The notes: generated by a model from the sequence alone, not told the origin. Shown: positions 1 through 9,111, counted from the first letter of the stretch. The stretch: DNA of 64,000 nt from Formosa sediminum (GCF_007197735.1 NZ_CP041637.1:930001-994000); one strand, 5' to 3'. Made by a program: numbers and translations.

Positions 1-1586
1 TGCAAGAAAAAATTAGTGATGAAGAACTATCAGATAAATTTAAATACTTAAATAAACAGAATAAAAAACAAAAACGGAGTTTAGAACAGCTTGTAGAATT
101 AACTAAACGGTTTTATGTTGCAAAAAAAATCGAAAAGTTACAGCAAGATTTAGAGACTTTAGCCAACGAACAATTAGAGTTAGCAGATAAACCCAAATCT
201 GAAAACACTTCAAAAAAACAAGATGAACTTAATAAACAATTTAATGATTTTCAAAACGATTTAGATGCTTTAGAAAATGAAAATAAAGCATTAAAAAAAC
301 CAATGGATTTACCTAGAGATTCTGAATCAGAATCGCAAATAGATAATTTACAAAAAGAAGCATCACAAGATTTAAAAGAAAGTGAATCTACAGAAGATTC
401 AGATTCAAAATCGGCAGAGTCTGAAGCTAAGAAAAAGCAAAAGCAGTCTGGACAAAAAATGAAACAAATGAGTCAGTCTATGCAACAATCTATGCAAATG
501 TCTAGTGGTGAACAAATGGAAGAAGATGCTGAGATACTTAGACAAATTTTAGATAATTTACTAATTTTTTCTTTCGATGAAGAAGCATTAATGAATCAAT
601 TTAAAAGTATAGAAGCACATGATAATAGTTATGCTAAATACTTACGTAAACAACACGATCTAAGAGAATATTTTGAACATGTGGATGATAGTTTGTTTTC
701 TTTGTCTTTAAGACAACCTATGTTATCTGAGCAAGTAAATAATGAAGTCACTAAAATTTATAATTATTTAGATCTTTCTCTTGAAGAATTTTCCGAGAAT
801 TTAATATATCAAGGCATTTCATCTCAACAATATGTGTTCACATCTGCTAATGTTTTGGCAGATATTTTGAGTAATATACTGGATAATATGGAAGACCAAT
901 TAAATGCATCTTCGTCTTCTGCTTCTGGACAGGGTAGTGGTAAACAGTCTAGTAAATCAGAAGGTCAGCTTCAAGATATCATTATGAGTCAAGAGCAACT
1001 TAATAAACAAATGCAACAACAAATGGAAGGTGAAGGGTCTAGCAAAGGTGAGGGCGAAGGTAATGAAAAAGAAAGTGAAAGTGGTGAGTCTGGAGATTCA
1101 GGATCTGATGGTAACGATAAGCAAGGTTCCAAGGAAGGTGATGGAAATTCTAATAATAATGGTAAACTAAATTCTAATGAATCTTTAAATGGTGAATTAT
1201 TTTCCATATACCAAAAACAACAAGAGTTACGTAATCAACTTCAAGATTTGATGGATCAAGAAGGCTTAACTAGAGATGCACAAAATCTTTTAAAGCAAAT
1301 GGAAGATGTAGAAATGGATTTATTAAATGATGGGTTTACACAAAAGACTTTAGAAAAAATGATGAATTTTGAACATCAACTTTTAAAGCTTCAAGATGCG
1401 ACTTTTCAGCAAGAGCAAGAAAAACAGAGACAATCTAAAACTAATGATTTAGAATTTAATAATACTTCTACAGATAAATTACCCCATGCTAAACAATATT
1501 TTAATACTATAGAGATATTAAACAGACAAATCCTACCTTTGCAGCAAAGTTTTAAAAATAAGGTACAACTTTACTTTAATAAATAA
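1..1586 (+). CDS. DUF4175 family protein, C-terminal part (5' truncated by window edge)
   Basis: The reading frame is open from base 3, so the start lies before the window; the ATG at 303 is internal. What is visible is a highly charged, glutamine-rich, probably coiled-coil protein with a low-complexity stretch rich in Gly, Ser, Glu and Asn at about 900-1190. In Bacteroidota, large proteins of the DUF4175 family have an N-terminal membrane part followed by such a coiled, Q/E-rich tail, and this gene commonly sits just before ybeY and mnmG, as here. The stop is two bases before ybeY, which implies co-transcription. Molecular function is unknown. Family assignment rests on composition and gene order, not on a recognisable catalytic motif. 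Confidence 0.7.
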   Translation, partial: QEKISDEELSDKFKYLNKQNKKQKRSLEQLVELTKRFYVAKKIEKLQQDLETLANEQLELADKPKSENTSKKQDELNKQFNDFQNDLDALENENKALKKPMDLPRDSESESQIDNLQKEASQDLKESESTEDSDSKSAESEAKKKQKQSGQKMKQMSQSMQQSMQMSSGEQMEEDAEILRQILDNLLIFSFDEEALMNQFKSIEAHDNSYAKYLRKQHDLREYFEHVDDSLFSLSLRQPMLSEQVNNEVTKIYNYLDLSLEEFSENLIYQGISSQQYVFTSANVLADILSNILDNMEDQLNASSSSASGQGSGKQSSKSEGQLQDIIMSQEQLNKQMQQQMEGEGSSKGEGEGNEKESESGESGDSGSDGNDKQGSKEGDGNSNNNGKLNSNESLNGELFSIYQKQQELRNQLQDLMDQEGLTRDAQNLLKQMEDVEMDLLNDGFTQKTLEKMMNFEHQLLKLQDATFQQEQEKQRQSKTNDLEFNNTSTDKLPHAKQYFNTIEILNRQILPLQQSFKNKVQLYFNK

Positions 1587-1588
1587 TT

Positions 1589-1999
1589 ATGGTATATTTT
1601 AATTATGAAACCGATTTTGAATTAGTCAATGAAGATGTGTTAGCTAATTGGATAAATACGACTATTGTTAAAGAAGGTTGTAAAGAAGGTGAAATTAATT
1701 ATATTTTTTGTGATGATGAGTATCTACATAAATTAAATGTGGAGTTTTTAGATCATGATACGCTTACTGATGTGATTAGTTTTGATTATTGTGTTGGTAA
1801 AGAAATTCATGGAGATATTTATATTTCTATAGAACGTGTAAAAGATAATGCAATTGATTTTAAAAATGACTTTATAGACGAATTACACCGTGTTATTATT
1901 CACGGAATATTGCATTATTGCGGTTATAAAGACAAGTCAGAATCAGATGCTACACTCATGAGGAGCAAAGAAGATTATTACCTTTCTATTCTACAATAG
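1589..1999 (+). CDS. ybeY: Endoribonuclease YbeY (rRNA maturation factor)
   Basis: YbeY is a single-strand-specific, zinc-dependent endoribonuclease involved in 16S rRNA 3' end maturation and ribosome quality control. The protein is 136 residues, slightly short for the family. The metal motif region is clear: H105 and H109 lie in HGILHYCGYKDK. The third ligand position, a histidine in the Escherichia coli motif (H-x3-H-x5-H), is D115 here; a GYKDK ending is, to my recollection, usual in Bacteroidota, so this is a lineage variant and not decay. The gene follows the DUF4175 gene by two bases and precedes mnmG by about 100 bases that carry two parS-like palindromes. Confidence 0.92.
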   Translation: MVYFNYETDFELVNEDVLANWINTTIVKEGCKEGEINYIFCDDEYLHKLNVEFLDHDTLTDVISFDYCVGKEIHGDIYISIERVKDNAIDFKNDFIDELHRVIIHGILHYCGYKDKSESDATLMRSKEDYYLSILQ

Positions 2000-2005
2000 T
2001 TAATT

Positions 2006-2021
2006 TGTTCCACGTGGAACA
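2006..2021. other. parS-like palindrome 1
   Basis: TGTTCCACGTGGAACA is a perfect 16-base palindrome. It differs at one position from the Bacillus subtilis parS site TGTTCCACGTGAAACA, the sequence bound by the chromosome partition protein ParB. It lies in the ybeY-mnmG gap, and the same right flank (ATGTG) follows copy 2. No parA or parB gene is in the window, so the assignment rests on sequence similarity alone. Confidence 0.75.
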
Positions 2022-2060
2022 TGTGTATCTCATTTTTAATTATTCTTTTTTATAACTATA

Positions 2061-2076
2061 TGTTCCACGTGGAACA
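2061..2076. other. parS-like palindrome 2
   Basis: This is a second perfect copy of TGTTCCACGTGGAACA, 55 bases after the first (start to start) and 30 bases before the mnmG start codon. It is again followed by ATGTG. Two identical 16-base palindromes in a 100-base gap is far beyond chance in such AT-rich DNA. Confidence 0.75.
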
Positions 2077-2105
2077 TGTGATTTTTAATTTTTAAATTTA
2101 ATATC

Positions 2106-3977
2106 ATGTTTGATAAAGTTTATGATGTTATAGTTGTTGGTGCTGGACATGCAGGAAGTGAAGCTGCTGCATCAGCTGCAAATATGGGAAGTAGTACATT
2201 GTTAATTACAATGAATTTGCAAAACATAGCTCAAATGTCTTGTAATCCTGCTATGGGAGGTATTGCTAAAGGACAAATTGTGCGCGAAATAGATGCTTTA
2301 GGTGGTTATAGTGGAATTGTTAGTGATACATCTGCAATTCAATTTAAAATGCTAAATAAATCTAAAGGTCCTGCAATGTGGAGTCCAAGAGTGCAAAGTG
2401 ATCGTATGCGTTTTGCTGAAGACTGGAGAATGATGTTAGAACAAACTCCAAATTTAGATTTTTATCAGGACATGGTTTCTGGATTAATAATAGAGAAACA
2501 TAAAGTGGTTGGTGTAAAAACATCTTTAGGTATAGTGGTAAGAGCTAAATCTGTGGTGTTAACCAATGGTACCTTTTTAAATGGTTTAATTCATATTGGT
2601 GATAAAAACTTTGGCGGCGGTAGAGCAGGGGAACGTGCTGCAACTGGTATCACGGAACAACTTGTGGATTTAGGTTTTCAATCTGGAAGAATGAAAACAG
2701 GAACACCACCTCGAGTGGATGGGCGTTCTTTAGATTATTCTAAAATGATTGAACAGCCTGGTGATGATACTCCAGAAAAATTCTCCTATTCAGATGTTAC
2801 AAAACCATTAACTACACAACGTTCTTGTTATATGACTTACACTAGTAATTTGGTGCACGATTTACTACGTGAAGGGTTTGATCGTTCTCCTATGTTTAAT
2901 GGACGAATTAAAAGTTTAGGCCCAAGATATTGTCCGTCTATAGAAGATAAAATTAATCGTTTTGCAGATAAAGATCGTCATCAATTATTTATTGAGCCTG
3001 AAGGATGGAACACCTGTGAGGTATATGTAAATGGTTTTTCAACTTCACTTCCAGAAGATGTTCAGTTTAAAGCTTTGCGTTCTGTGGCAGGATTTGAAAA
3101 TGTAAAATTTTTCAGACCAGGTTATGCTATCGAGTACGATTATTTTCCCCCAACGCAATTAAAACATACTTTAGAGACTAAGTTGGTTGAAGGTTTATAT
3201 TTTGCTGGACAAATAAATGGAACAACAGGTTATGAAGAAGCCGCTTCTCAAGGTTTAATGGCAGGTATAAATGCAAGTCTAAAAGTACAAGAACGTGACG
3301 AATTTATACTTAAACGCAATGAAGCTTATATAGGAGTTTTAATTGATGATTTAATTACAAAAGGGACAGAGGAACCTTATCGTATGTTTACGTCTCGTGC
3401 AGAGTATAGAACATTGTTAAGACAAGATAATGCAGATTTTAGATTAACGCCTAAAGGGTTTGAAATTGGTTTAGCTTCTGAGAAGCGTTTAAAACGTATG
3501 GAAGATAAACATAACAAAGCGGAACAATTTGTTCAGTTTTTTAAAGATTTGAGTGTTAAACCAGAAGTTGTAAATCCGATTTTAGATGACAAAGAATCTG
3601 CATTAGTAAATCAATCAGGTAAATTATTCAAAATTTTTGCTCGTCCAAATATTGAGATGAATGATGTACGTAAGATAAATGAAGTAGAACAATATATTAC
3701 AGATAATAATTTAGATCGCGAAATTATTGAACAAACAGAAATACAAGTTAAGTATGCTGGCTATATTGAAAAGGAAAAAAATAATGCAGATAAGTTAACA
3801 CGTTTAGAAGATATTAAAATTCCACCCAACTACGATTATTCACAGATTAAATCAATGAGCTTTGAAGCAAGAGAAAAGTTAAGAAAAATTCAGCCTACAA
3901 GTATATCTCAAGCCTCAAGAATTAGTGGTGTATCCCCTAATGATATTTCTGTTTTATTAGTATATATGGGTAGATAA
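2106..3977 (+). CDS. mnmG: tRNA uridine-5-carboxymethylaminomethyl synthesis enzyme MnmG (GidA)
   Basis: MnmG with MnmE adds the carboxymethylaminomethyl group to the wobble uridine of several tRNAs, using FAD, methylene-tetrahydrofolate and glycine. The 623-residue length is normal. Visible motifs are the FAD-binding GAGHAG at residues 12-17, the family signature GPRYCPSIEDKI near residue 275, and the second signature GQINGTTGYEEAASQG near residue 370. The C-terminal helical MnmE-binding part is intact (ISGVSPNDISVLL). mnmG (gidA) often lies near the replication origin in bacteria, which fits the parS-like sites on both sides. Confidence 0.97.
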   Translation: MFDKVYDVIVVGAGHAGSEAAASAANMGSSTLLITMNLQNIAQMSCNPAMGGIAKGQIVREIDALGGYSGIVSDTSAIQFKMLNKSKGPAMWSPRVQSDRMRFAEDWRMMLEQTPNLDFYQDMVSGLIIEKHKVVGVKTSLGIVVRAKSVVLTNGTFLNGLIHIGDKNFGGGRAGERAATGITEQLVDLGFQSGRMKTGTPPRVDGRSLDYSKMIEQPGDDTPEKFSYSDVTKPLTTQRSCYMTYTSNLVHDLLREGFDRSPMFNGRIKSLGPRYCPSIEDKINRFADKDRHQLFIEPEGWNTCEVYVNGFSTSLPEDVQFKALRSVAGFENVKFFRPGYAIEYDYFPPTQLKHTLETKLVEGLYFAGQINGTTGYEEAASQGLMAGINASLKVQERDEFILKRNEAYIGVLIDDLITKGTEEPYRMFTSRAEYRTLLRQDNADFRLTPKGFEIGLASEKRLKRMEDKHNKAEQFVQFFKDLSVKPEVVNPILDDKESALVNQSGKLFKIFARPNIEMNDVRKINEVEQYITDNNLDREIIEQTEIQVKYAGYIEKEKNNADKLTRLEDIKIPPNYDYSQIKSMSFEAREKLRKIQPTSISQASRISGVSPNDISVLLVYMGR

Positions 3978-3984
3978 TATTTTT

Positions 3985-4000
3985 TGTTCCACGTGGAACG
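3985..4000. other. parS-like palindrome 3 (one mismatch)
   Basis: TGTTCCACGTGGAACG differs from copies 1 and 2 only in the last base. It starts eight bases after the mnmG stop codon and is followed by TGTGTAT, again the same right flank, then a run of T. A role as an mnmG terminator is possible, but the stem would be only six pairs and the T-run is displaced, so a ParB site is preferred by analogy with the two perfect copies. Confidence 0.65.
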
Positions 4001-4076
4001 TGTGTATTTTTTTTTTAAAACTAGTTATAACTTATTATATTTTGAAATATAAATTCAAGATTTCAAATTTAATTTC

Positions 4077-4934
4077 ATGAATAAAACATCAAATTCAGTG
4101 TATTTAAAATGTAAAGATCATACTGTAAGTTCAGAGCAATTTGATTTATTACACGATTTAGAATTAGATATTTTGATTACTTCTCCACAACCTAAAATAG
4201 AAGATCTTGGAAGGTATTATGAAAGTGAAGATTATATTTCTCATACAGATGCTAAGCGTAATGTGTTTGAAAAATTATATCATGTAGTAAAAGGAGTGGC
4301 CTTAAAACGTAAATTAAAATTAATTAATAGTTTTAATACGTCTGAAAAAACACTTTTAGATGTAGGTTGTGGAACTGGAGATTTTTTGCAAACGGCAAAA
4401 TCTAATGCTTGGAAAGTTTATGGTATAGAACCGGATAGTAATGCACGTAATTTAGCTATTACGAAAGTGGGGAATTCTGTTTTCGATTCAGCTAAAATTA
4501 ACGAATTGCCACAAAATTCTTTTGATGTTATTACGCTTTGGCATGTTTTAGAACATTTGCCAAATTTAAATATGCATATTGCAAACTATAAGCGTTTATT
4601 AAAAAAAGATGGTGTGCTAATTGTTGCTGTGCCAAATTTTAAAAGTTTTGATGCAACATATTATAAATCGGTTTGGGCGGCTTTTGATGTGCCCAGACAT
4701 CTATGGCATTTTTCGCAAACAGGAATCTCAAAGTTATTTGCTAAGCATGATTTTAAAGTAGTAAAAACATTACCAATGATTTTTGATGCTTTTTATGTAA
4801 GCTTACTTTCTGAAAAGTATAAAACTGGTAAAATGAATTTTATTAAAGCTTTAAAAGTAGGTTTGCAGTCTAATTTAAAGGCAAAACAGTCTAAAGAGTA
4901 TTCTTCATTAATTTATATAATTAAAAACGAGTAA
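4077..4934 (+). CDS. Class I SAM-dependent methyltransferase
   Basis: This 285-residue protein carries the glycine-rich SAM-binding motif I, LLDVGCGTGDFL, near residues 97-108, an acidic motif II (VYGIEPDS) and a post-motif ITLWHVLEHLPN typical of the Methyltransf_23-like group. The substrate cannot be told from the sequence. Genes of this type are often found directly after mnmG in Flavobacteriaceae, so it may act in RNA or small-molecule modification; that is inference. It begins about 100 bases after mnmG, beyond parS-like copy 3, and is followed by a 230-base gap. Confidence 0.85.
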   Translation: MNKTSNSVYLKCKDHTVSSEQFDLLHDLELDILITSPQPKIEDLGRYYESEDYISHTDAKRNVFEKLYHVVKGVALKRKLKLINSFNTSEKTLLDVGCGTGDFLQTAKSNAWKVYGIEPDSNARNLAITKVGNSVFDSAKINELPQNSFDVITLWHVLEHLPNLNMHIANYKRLLKKDGVLIVAVPNFKSFDATYYKSVWAAFDVPRHLWHFSQTGISKLFAKHDFKVVKTLPMIFDAFYVSLLSEKYKTGKMNFIKALKVGLQSNLKAKQSKEYSSLIYIIKNE

Positions 4935-5053
4935 ATATTCATTTTAAAGCGTTTTAAGAGGTTTTTGTTTGAAAAACATGCTGTACGTAATAAAATTATA
5001 ATAACGCTTTTAAAAGTTTTTAAATAAGCTTGTTTTTAATAATTTTAATTTAT

Positions 5054-5080
5054 CGTATTTTTATCTGCTATAAAAATACG
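5054..5080. other. Perfect 11-bp inverted repeat between the methyltransferase and OmpH-like genes
   Basis: CGTATTTTTAT and ATAAAAATACG are separated by five bases (CTGCT). It sits 120 bases after the methyltransferase stop and 85 bases before the lipoprotein gene. There is no T-run after it, so it is an imperfect terminator candidate or a binding site. Confidence 0.4.
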
Positions 5081-5131
5081 TTATAATAACTTAATAGCAC
5101 CACTTTACATTATTTATCAGTCTAACTTTTC

Positions 5132-5139
5132 TATTTTTG
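5132..5139 (+). promoter_or_regulatory. Candidate -7 box for the OmpH-like gene
   Basis: TATTTTTG matches the Bacteroidetes -7 consensus TAnnTTTG and lies 26 bases before the ATG at 5165. No clean TTTG -33 element is seen at the expected distance, so the match is partial. Confidence 0.4.
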
Positions 5140-5164
5140 TCTGTAGAAATAAATTTTAAAAACA

Positions 5165-5677
5165 ATGAAAAAAATATCTTTATTAGTAATTTCATTAATT
5201 ACTATGGCTTCTTGTCAGCAAACGCAAAAAATTGGATTTGTAGACAATTCTAAATTGATAAATGAATATCAAGAAAAAATAGATGTAGAGGCAAAATATA
5301 AAACAATGATAGAGGCGTCTAATAAAAATACAGACAGTTTGGCAAAAGCGTTCCAAGCAGAATATCAGGAATTTCAAGCTCAAGCAGCATCAATGCCTCA
5401 AGATAAAGCTCAAGCTCGTTACCAACAATTGGGACAAAAACAACAAATGTTGCAACAACAAATTCAAATGAGTGAGCAACAAATTACTGTTGAAAGTCAA
5501 AAAGAAATTGACTCATTAATTTCTAAAGTAAGAAAATTTGTAAAAGATTATGGTAAAACTAATGCTTACGATTATATTTTAGGTAGTAATGATGCTGGTA
5601 GTGTTATGTATGGAAAAGAGGGAGACGATCTAACAGACGAGCTTATTAAAGCGTTAAACGATTCTTATAAAAAATAG
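5165..5677 (+). CDS. OmpH/Skp-family periplasmic chaperone-like lipoprotein
   Basis: The 170-residue protein starts with a lipoprotein signal (LVISLITMASC, lipobox Cys at 17). The mature part begins KIGFVDNSKLINEY, the typical OmpH/Skp opening strand, followed by a long glutamine-rich coiled coil at about residues 45-120 and a C-terminal DYILGSNDAGSVMYG segment also typical of the family. Skp-type proteins hold unfolded outer-membrane proteins in the periplasm. Unlike soluble Skp this copy is predicted to be lipid-anchored. It is a single-gene unit with its own terminator at 5696-5731. Confidence 0.85.
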   Translation: MKKISLLVISLITMASCQQTQKIGFVDNSKLINEYQEKIDVEAKYKTMIEASNKNTDSLAKAFQAEYQEFQAQAASMPQDKAQARYQQLGQKQQMLQQQIQMSEQQITVESQKEIDSLISKVRKFVKDYGKTNAYDYILGSNDAGSVMYGKEGDDLTDELIKALNDSYKK

Positions 5678-5695
5678 TGTAATTCCTATTTTAGT

Positions 5696-5731
5696 AAAAA
5701 AAGTCAAACATTAATATGTTTGACTTTTTTT
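5696..5731 (+). terminator. Rho-independent terminator after the OmpH-like gene
   Basis: AAAAAGTCAAACA pairs with TGTTTGACTTTTT around a six-base loop and ends in a run of T. It lies 18 bases after the stop codon. Confidence 0.88.
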
Positions 5732-5884
5732 ATGTCTAAGAATTTGTAGACTTTAAGTTTTAATTGTTAACCAAAGATTACCAATTAAATTTTAATGTCA
5801 TCATTTAAGTCTTTAAGCCTATATTTAACTGTGTAATACAAAAGAATTTATGTTGTTTTGTAATAAAATTAAACTGTATATATA

Positions 5885-8254
5885 ATGAAAATAACACTTA
5901 GTGTTTGCTTTTTACTGCTTGGTGTACTTGTGTATTCGCAAGAAAATTTTTCGGTAAGCGGTACTGTTAAAGATTTTTCTAACGGAGAAACGGTATTTGG
6001 AGCTTCTGTTTATTTAGAAGGGACAACTAATGGAACAGTAACTAATGCCTACGGATTTTATTCGTTAACTGCACCTAAAGGAAATTATAAACTCATCATT
6101 TCTTATTTGGGCTATACCACAATTGTAAAAGAAATAGAACTAACTCAAAACAGAAACTATTCGTTTGAATTGGAAGAAGATAATATGACTTTAGACGAAG
6201 TTGTAATTACAGCAGAAGAATCTGAAAAAGCCAATATTCGCGATCCACAAATGAGTGTTTCTGTAATTAAAGGATCTACAATAAAAAAAATACCAGCGGT
6301 TCTTGGAGAAGTAGATTTGGTAAAATCTATACAAATGTTGCCAGGAGTAACAAATAATGGAGAAGGATCTAATGGTTTTAATGTTAGAGGTGGAGCTACA
6401 GACCAAAATTTAGTATTATTAGACGAGGCAATTATTTTTAACGAATCGCATTTATTTGGTTTTTTCTCAGTATTTAATGCAGATGTGGTTAAAGATGTAA
6501 AGTTGTACAAAGGAAATATTCCATCTAATTACGGTGGTCGCGTGTCTTCTGTGCTCGATATTCGTCAGAAAGAAGGAAATAGTAAAGATTTTAATTTAAC
6601 TGGCGGAATAGGTCTAATTTCAAGCCGACTTGCTGCAGAAGGACCTTTATTTAATAGTAAAGGTTCGTTTATTGTTGCTGGACGTTCCTCTTATGCTCAT
6701 CTTTTTTTAAAATTAGCAGACCAAGAAAACACGGCCTATTTTTATGATGTAAATGCAAAAGCTAATTATGAAATAAACCAAAATAATAAATTATATCTTT
6801 CTGGATACTTTGGTCGAGATATTTTAAATTTTTCAGATTCATTTGAAAATTCTTATGGTAATAGTTCGCTTAATTTACGCTGGAATCATGTATTTAACGA
6901 TAAACTATTTTCAAACTTATCGGCAATTTACAGCATGTATAATTACGGATTAATTTTAAATTTTATTGGCCTAGATTGGAAGTCTGATATCAAAAATTTT
7001 AATGTTAAATACGATCTTAAATACTATTTAAATAACAAAACAACTATTGATTTTGGTGTGAGCGGGATTAACTATAATTTTAATCCTGGTGAAGTTAGAC
7101 CTACAGATGAAGATTCTTCAATTAACGAAGATATTTTAGATGAAAAACGCGCTTTTGAAAGTGGAATTTACGCTAATGTGGAACATAAATTTTCAGACCG
7201 TTTAAACCTTCAATTGGGCTTGCGTTTTAGTATGTTTAATCGTTTAGGCGGACAAGCAATAGCTACTTACGAAAACGACCAACCCGTAGTTTTTAATGAA
7301 ACGTACGGGATTTATGAAGAAGGTACAAAAACAGGAGAGATAGAGTACGCTAAAAACGAGTCTATCAAAACGTTTTCTAATTTTGAACCCCGTTTAGGTT
7401 TAGCTTATCAGTTAAACGAATCGTCTTCTGTAAAATTAGGGTATTCACGAATTGCACAATATTTACATTTATTATCTAATACGGCTAATGCCACACCTTT
7501 AGATGTGTGGACACCAAGTGGCTCTTTTATAGAACCTCAATTAGCAAATCAATATTCGGCTGGGTATTTTAAAGATTTTTCTAACGGCATGTTTTCAATA
7601 GAAACAGAGGGGTATTATAAAACAGTAGATAATAGAATTGATTATATAGATGGTTCTAGTTTAATTGCACAAAATAATATCGAAACACAGATTTTATCTG
7701 GCGAGTCTAGAGCTTATGGATTAGAGTTTTTATTCCGAAAAAATAAAGGCAGGTTTACAGGATGGTTAGCTTATACAATATCTAAGTCTGAACAACGAAC
7801 ACCAGGAGGTCATGCTGGTGGTCTGGGAATTAATAATGGGGAATGGTATAATACAGCTTACGATAGAACTCATGATATTTCGGTTACAGGCTCTTACGAG
7901 TTCTCGGATAAATGGAGTTTTAGCGGTAATTTTATCTTTCAAACAGGGCGTCCAACAACATATCCTGTAGGACAATATGAATACGAAGGTTTGTCTATTC
8001 CTGTGTACGATAGCCGTAATGCAAACAGGTTACCATCTTATAACCGACTAGATGTTGGCGCAACTTACACACCAAATAAAAAGCCAAATGCAAAATGGAA
8101 AGGCGAGTGGGTATTTAGTATTTATAATTTGTATAATCGAAAAAATGCCGCATCAATTTCATTCGGACAAAACTTAGAAACAGGCGTTAATGAAGCCACG
8201 CGAACAGCTATTTTTGGAATCGTTCCTTCGGTTACTTATAATTTCAAATTTTAA
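5885..8254 (+). CDS. TonB-dependent receptor with carboxypeptidase-like regulatory domain
   Basis: The protein has 789 residues with a signal peptide ending near YSQ (about residue 19). A carboxypeptidase-D-like regulatory domain follows (GTVKDFSNGETVFGASVYLEG, about 25-110), then a plug domain (about 115-225, with GSNGFNVRGGATDQNLVLLD) and a long beta-barrel ending in the aromatic terminus YNFKF. It imports an unknown ligand across the outer membrane with TonB energy. It is shorter than SusC proteins. The DUF4249 lipoprotein gene begins five bases after its stop, so the two form a transport pair. No SusD or glycan hydrolase is nearby, so the substrate is open. Confidence 0.92.
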   Translation: MKITLSVCFLLLGVLVYSQENFSVSGTVKDFSNGETVFGASVYLEGTTNGTVTNAYGFYSLTAPKGNYKLIISYLGYTTIVKEIELTQNRNYSFELEEDNMTLDEVVITAEESEKANIRDPQMSVSVIKGSTIKKIPAVLGEVDLVKSIQMLPGVTNNGEGSNGFNVRGGATDQNLVLLDEAIIFNESHLFGFFSVFNADVVKDVKLYKGNIPSNYGGRVSSVLDIRQKEGNSKDFNLTGGIGLISSRLAAEGPLFNSKGSFIVAGRSSYAHLFLKLADQENTAYFYDVNAKANYEINQNNKLYLSGYFGRDILNFSDSFENSYGNSSLNLRWNHVFNDKLFSNLSAIYSMYNYGLILNFIGLDWKSDIKNFNVKYDLKYYLNNKTTIDFGVSGINYNFNPGEVRPTDEDSSINEDILDEKRAFESGIYANVEHKFSDRLNLQLGLRFSMFNRLGGQAIATYENDQPVVFNETYGIYEEGTKTGEIEYAKNESIKTFSNFEPRLGLAYQLNESSSVKLGYSRIAQYLHLLSNTANATPLDVWTPSGSFIEPQLANQYSAGYFKDFSNGMFSIETEGYYKTVDNRIDYIDGSSLIAQNNIETQILSGESRAYGLEFLFRKNKGRFTGWLAYTISKSEQRTPGGHAGGLGINNGEWYNTAYDRTHDISVTGSYEFSDKWSFSGNFIFQTGRPTTYPVGQYEYEGLSIPVYDSRNANRLPSYNRLDVGATYTPNKKPNAKWKGEWVFSIYNLYNRKNAASISFGQNLETGVNEATRTAIFGIVPSVTYNFKF

Positions 8255-8259
8255 TTATC

Positions 8260-9111
8260 ATGAGACACAATTTATATCGTATTTTAATGGTATTGTTATG
8301 CATCTTTACGTCGTGTACAGATGTTATAGATGTAGAAGTACCAACAGCAGAAGAACGACTTGTTATAGAAGCATCTCTAGATTGGGAAAAAGGCACTCCG
8401 GGGAACAATCAAACTATAAAATTAAGTACAACAACAGCTTATTTTAATCCCGACACAAGTAATAGTGTTATAGGAGCAGAGGTAACAGTAACTCGCGATT
8501 TAGATGGGGCTGTGTACGTTTTTGAAGACCAATTAAACGGTACGTATACAACAGATAGTTTTGAAGCTATTTTAGATGAAAGTTATACCCTAAATATTGT
8601 ATATAATAATGAAACCTATACAGCTACAGAAACATTATTACCAACTACAAGTATAACCCAAATTACTCAATCTAAAGATGGCGGATTTTTATCTGAAGCT
8701 TTAGAGTTAAATGTGTATTTTGATGACCCTGTTGATGAAACTAATTTCTACATTTTACGCTATTTTGAAGTGGGCGATTTTTATCCCACATTAGTAAGTG
8801 TATCTGATGAATTTTTAAACGGAAATGAAATCCATTTGTTTTTTGAAAAAGATGGAGATGATGAAGAAGAAGAATTTGAGCCTGGAGACATAGTTAATGT
8901 TAATCTTTATAATGTTTCTGAGACTTATTATAATTATATGGATATTTTGATTAGCCAATCAGGAAGTTCTGGAAATCCGTTTAGTCCTGCGCCTGTAGAA
9001 TTACGCGGAAATTGTATAAATATTACAAATCCAGATAACTATCCATACGGTTATTTTAGAGTTACTCAAACAGATTTTGAAACCTATACTTTTATTGAAG
9101 ATGAAGAGTAA
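8260..9111 (+). CDS. DUF4249 family lipoprotein, partner of the TonB-dependent receptor
   Basis: A 283-residue protein with a lipoprotein signal (LLCIFTSC, Cys near residue 19) and the opening TDVIDVEVPTAEERLVIEA that is characteristic of DUF4249. The rest is beta-rich with an acidic patch, DGDDEEEEFEPGD, around residue 205. In Bacteroidota, DUF4249 lipoproteins are typically encoded directly after a TonB-dependent receptor of the type found here and are thought to be surface-exposed partners; the ligand is unknown. The five-base spacing indicates co-transcription. Confidence 0.88.
   Translation: MRHNLYRILMVLLCIFTSCTDVIDVEVPTAEERLVIEASLDWEKGTPGNNQTIKLSTTTAYFNPDTSNSVIGAEVTVTRDLDGAVYVFEDQLNGTYTTDSFEAILDESYTLNIVYNNETYTATETLLPTTSITQITQSKDGGFLSEALELNVYFDDPVDETNFYILRYFEVGDFYPTLVSVSDEFLNGNEIHLFFEKDGDDEEEEFEPGDIVNVNLYNVSETYYNYMDILISQSGSSGNPFSPAPVELRGNCINITNPDNYPYGYFRVTQTDFETYTFIEDEE

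Noticed and set aside
989-1207. Ser/Pro/Leu-rich minus-strand frame in the DUF4175 gene
   Set aside because: It is the antisense of a Gly/Glu/Ser low-complexity stretch in a clear plus-strand gene.
303-1586. Start of the DUF4175 gene at ATG 303
   Set aside because: The frame is open upstream to the window edge with the same charged, coiled composition, so the ATG is internal.
3985-4010. mnmG terminator formed by the third palindrome and following T-run
   Set aside because: The stem would have six pairs with the ACGT loop and the T-run starts several bases away; the near identity with the other two copies points to a protein-binding site.
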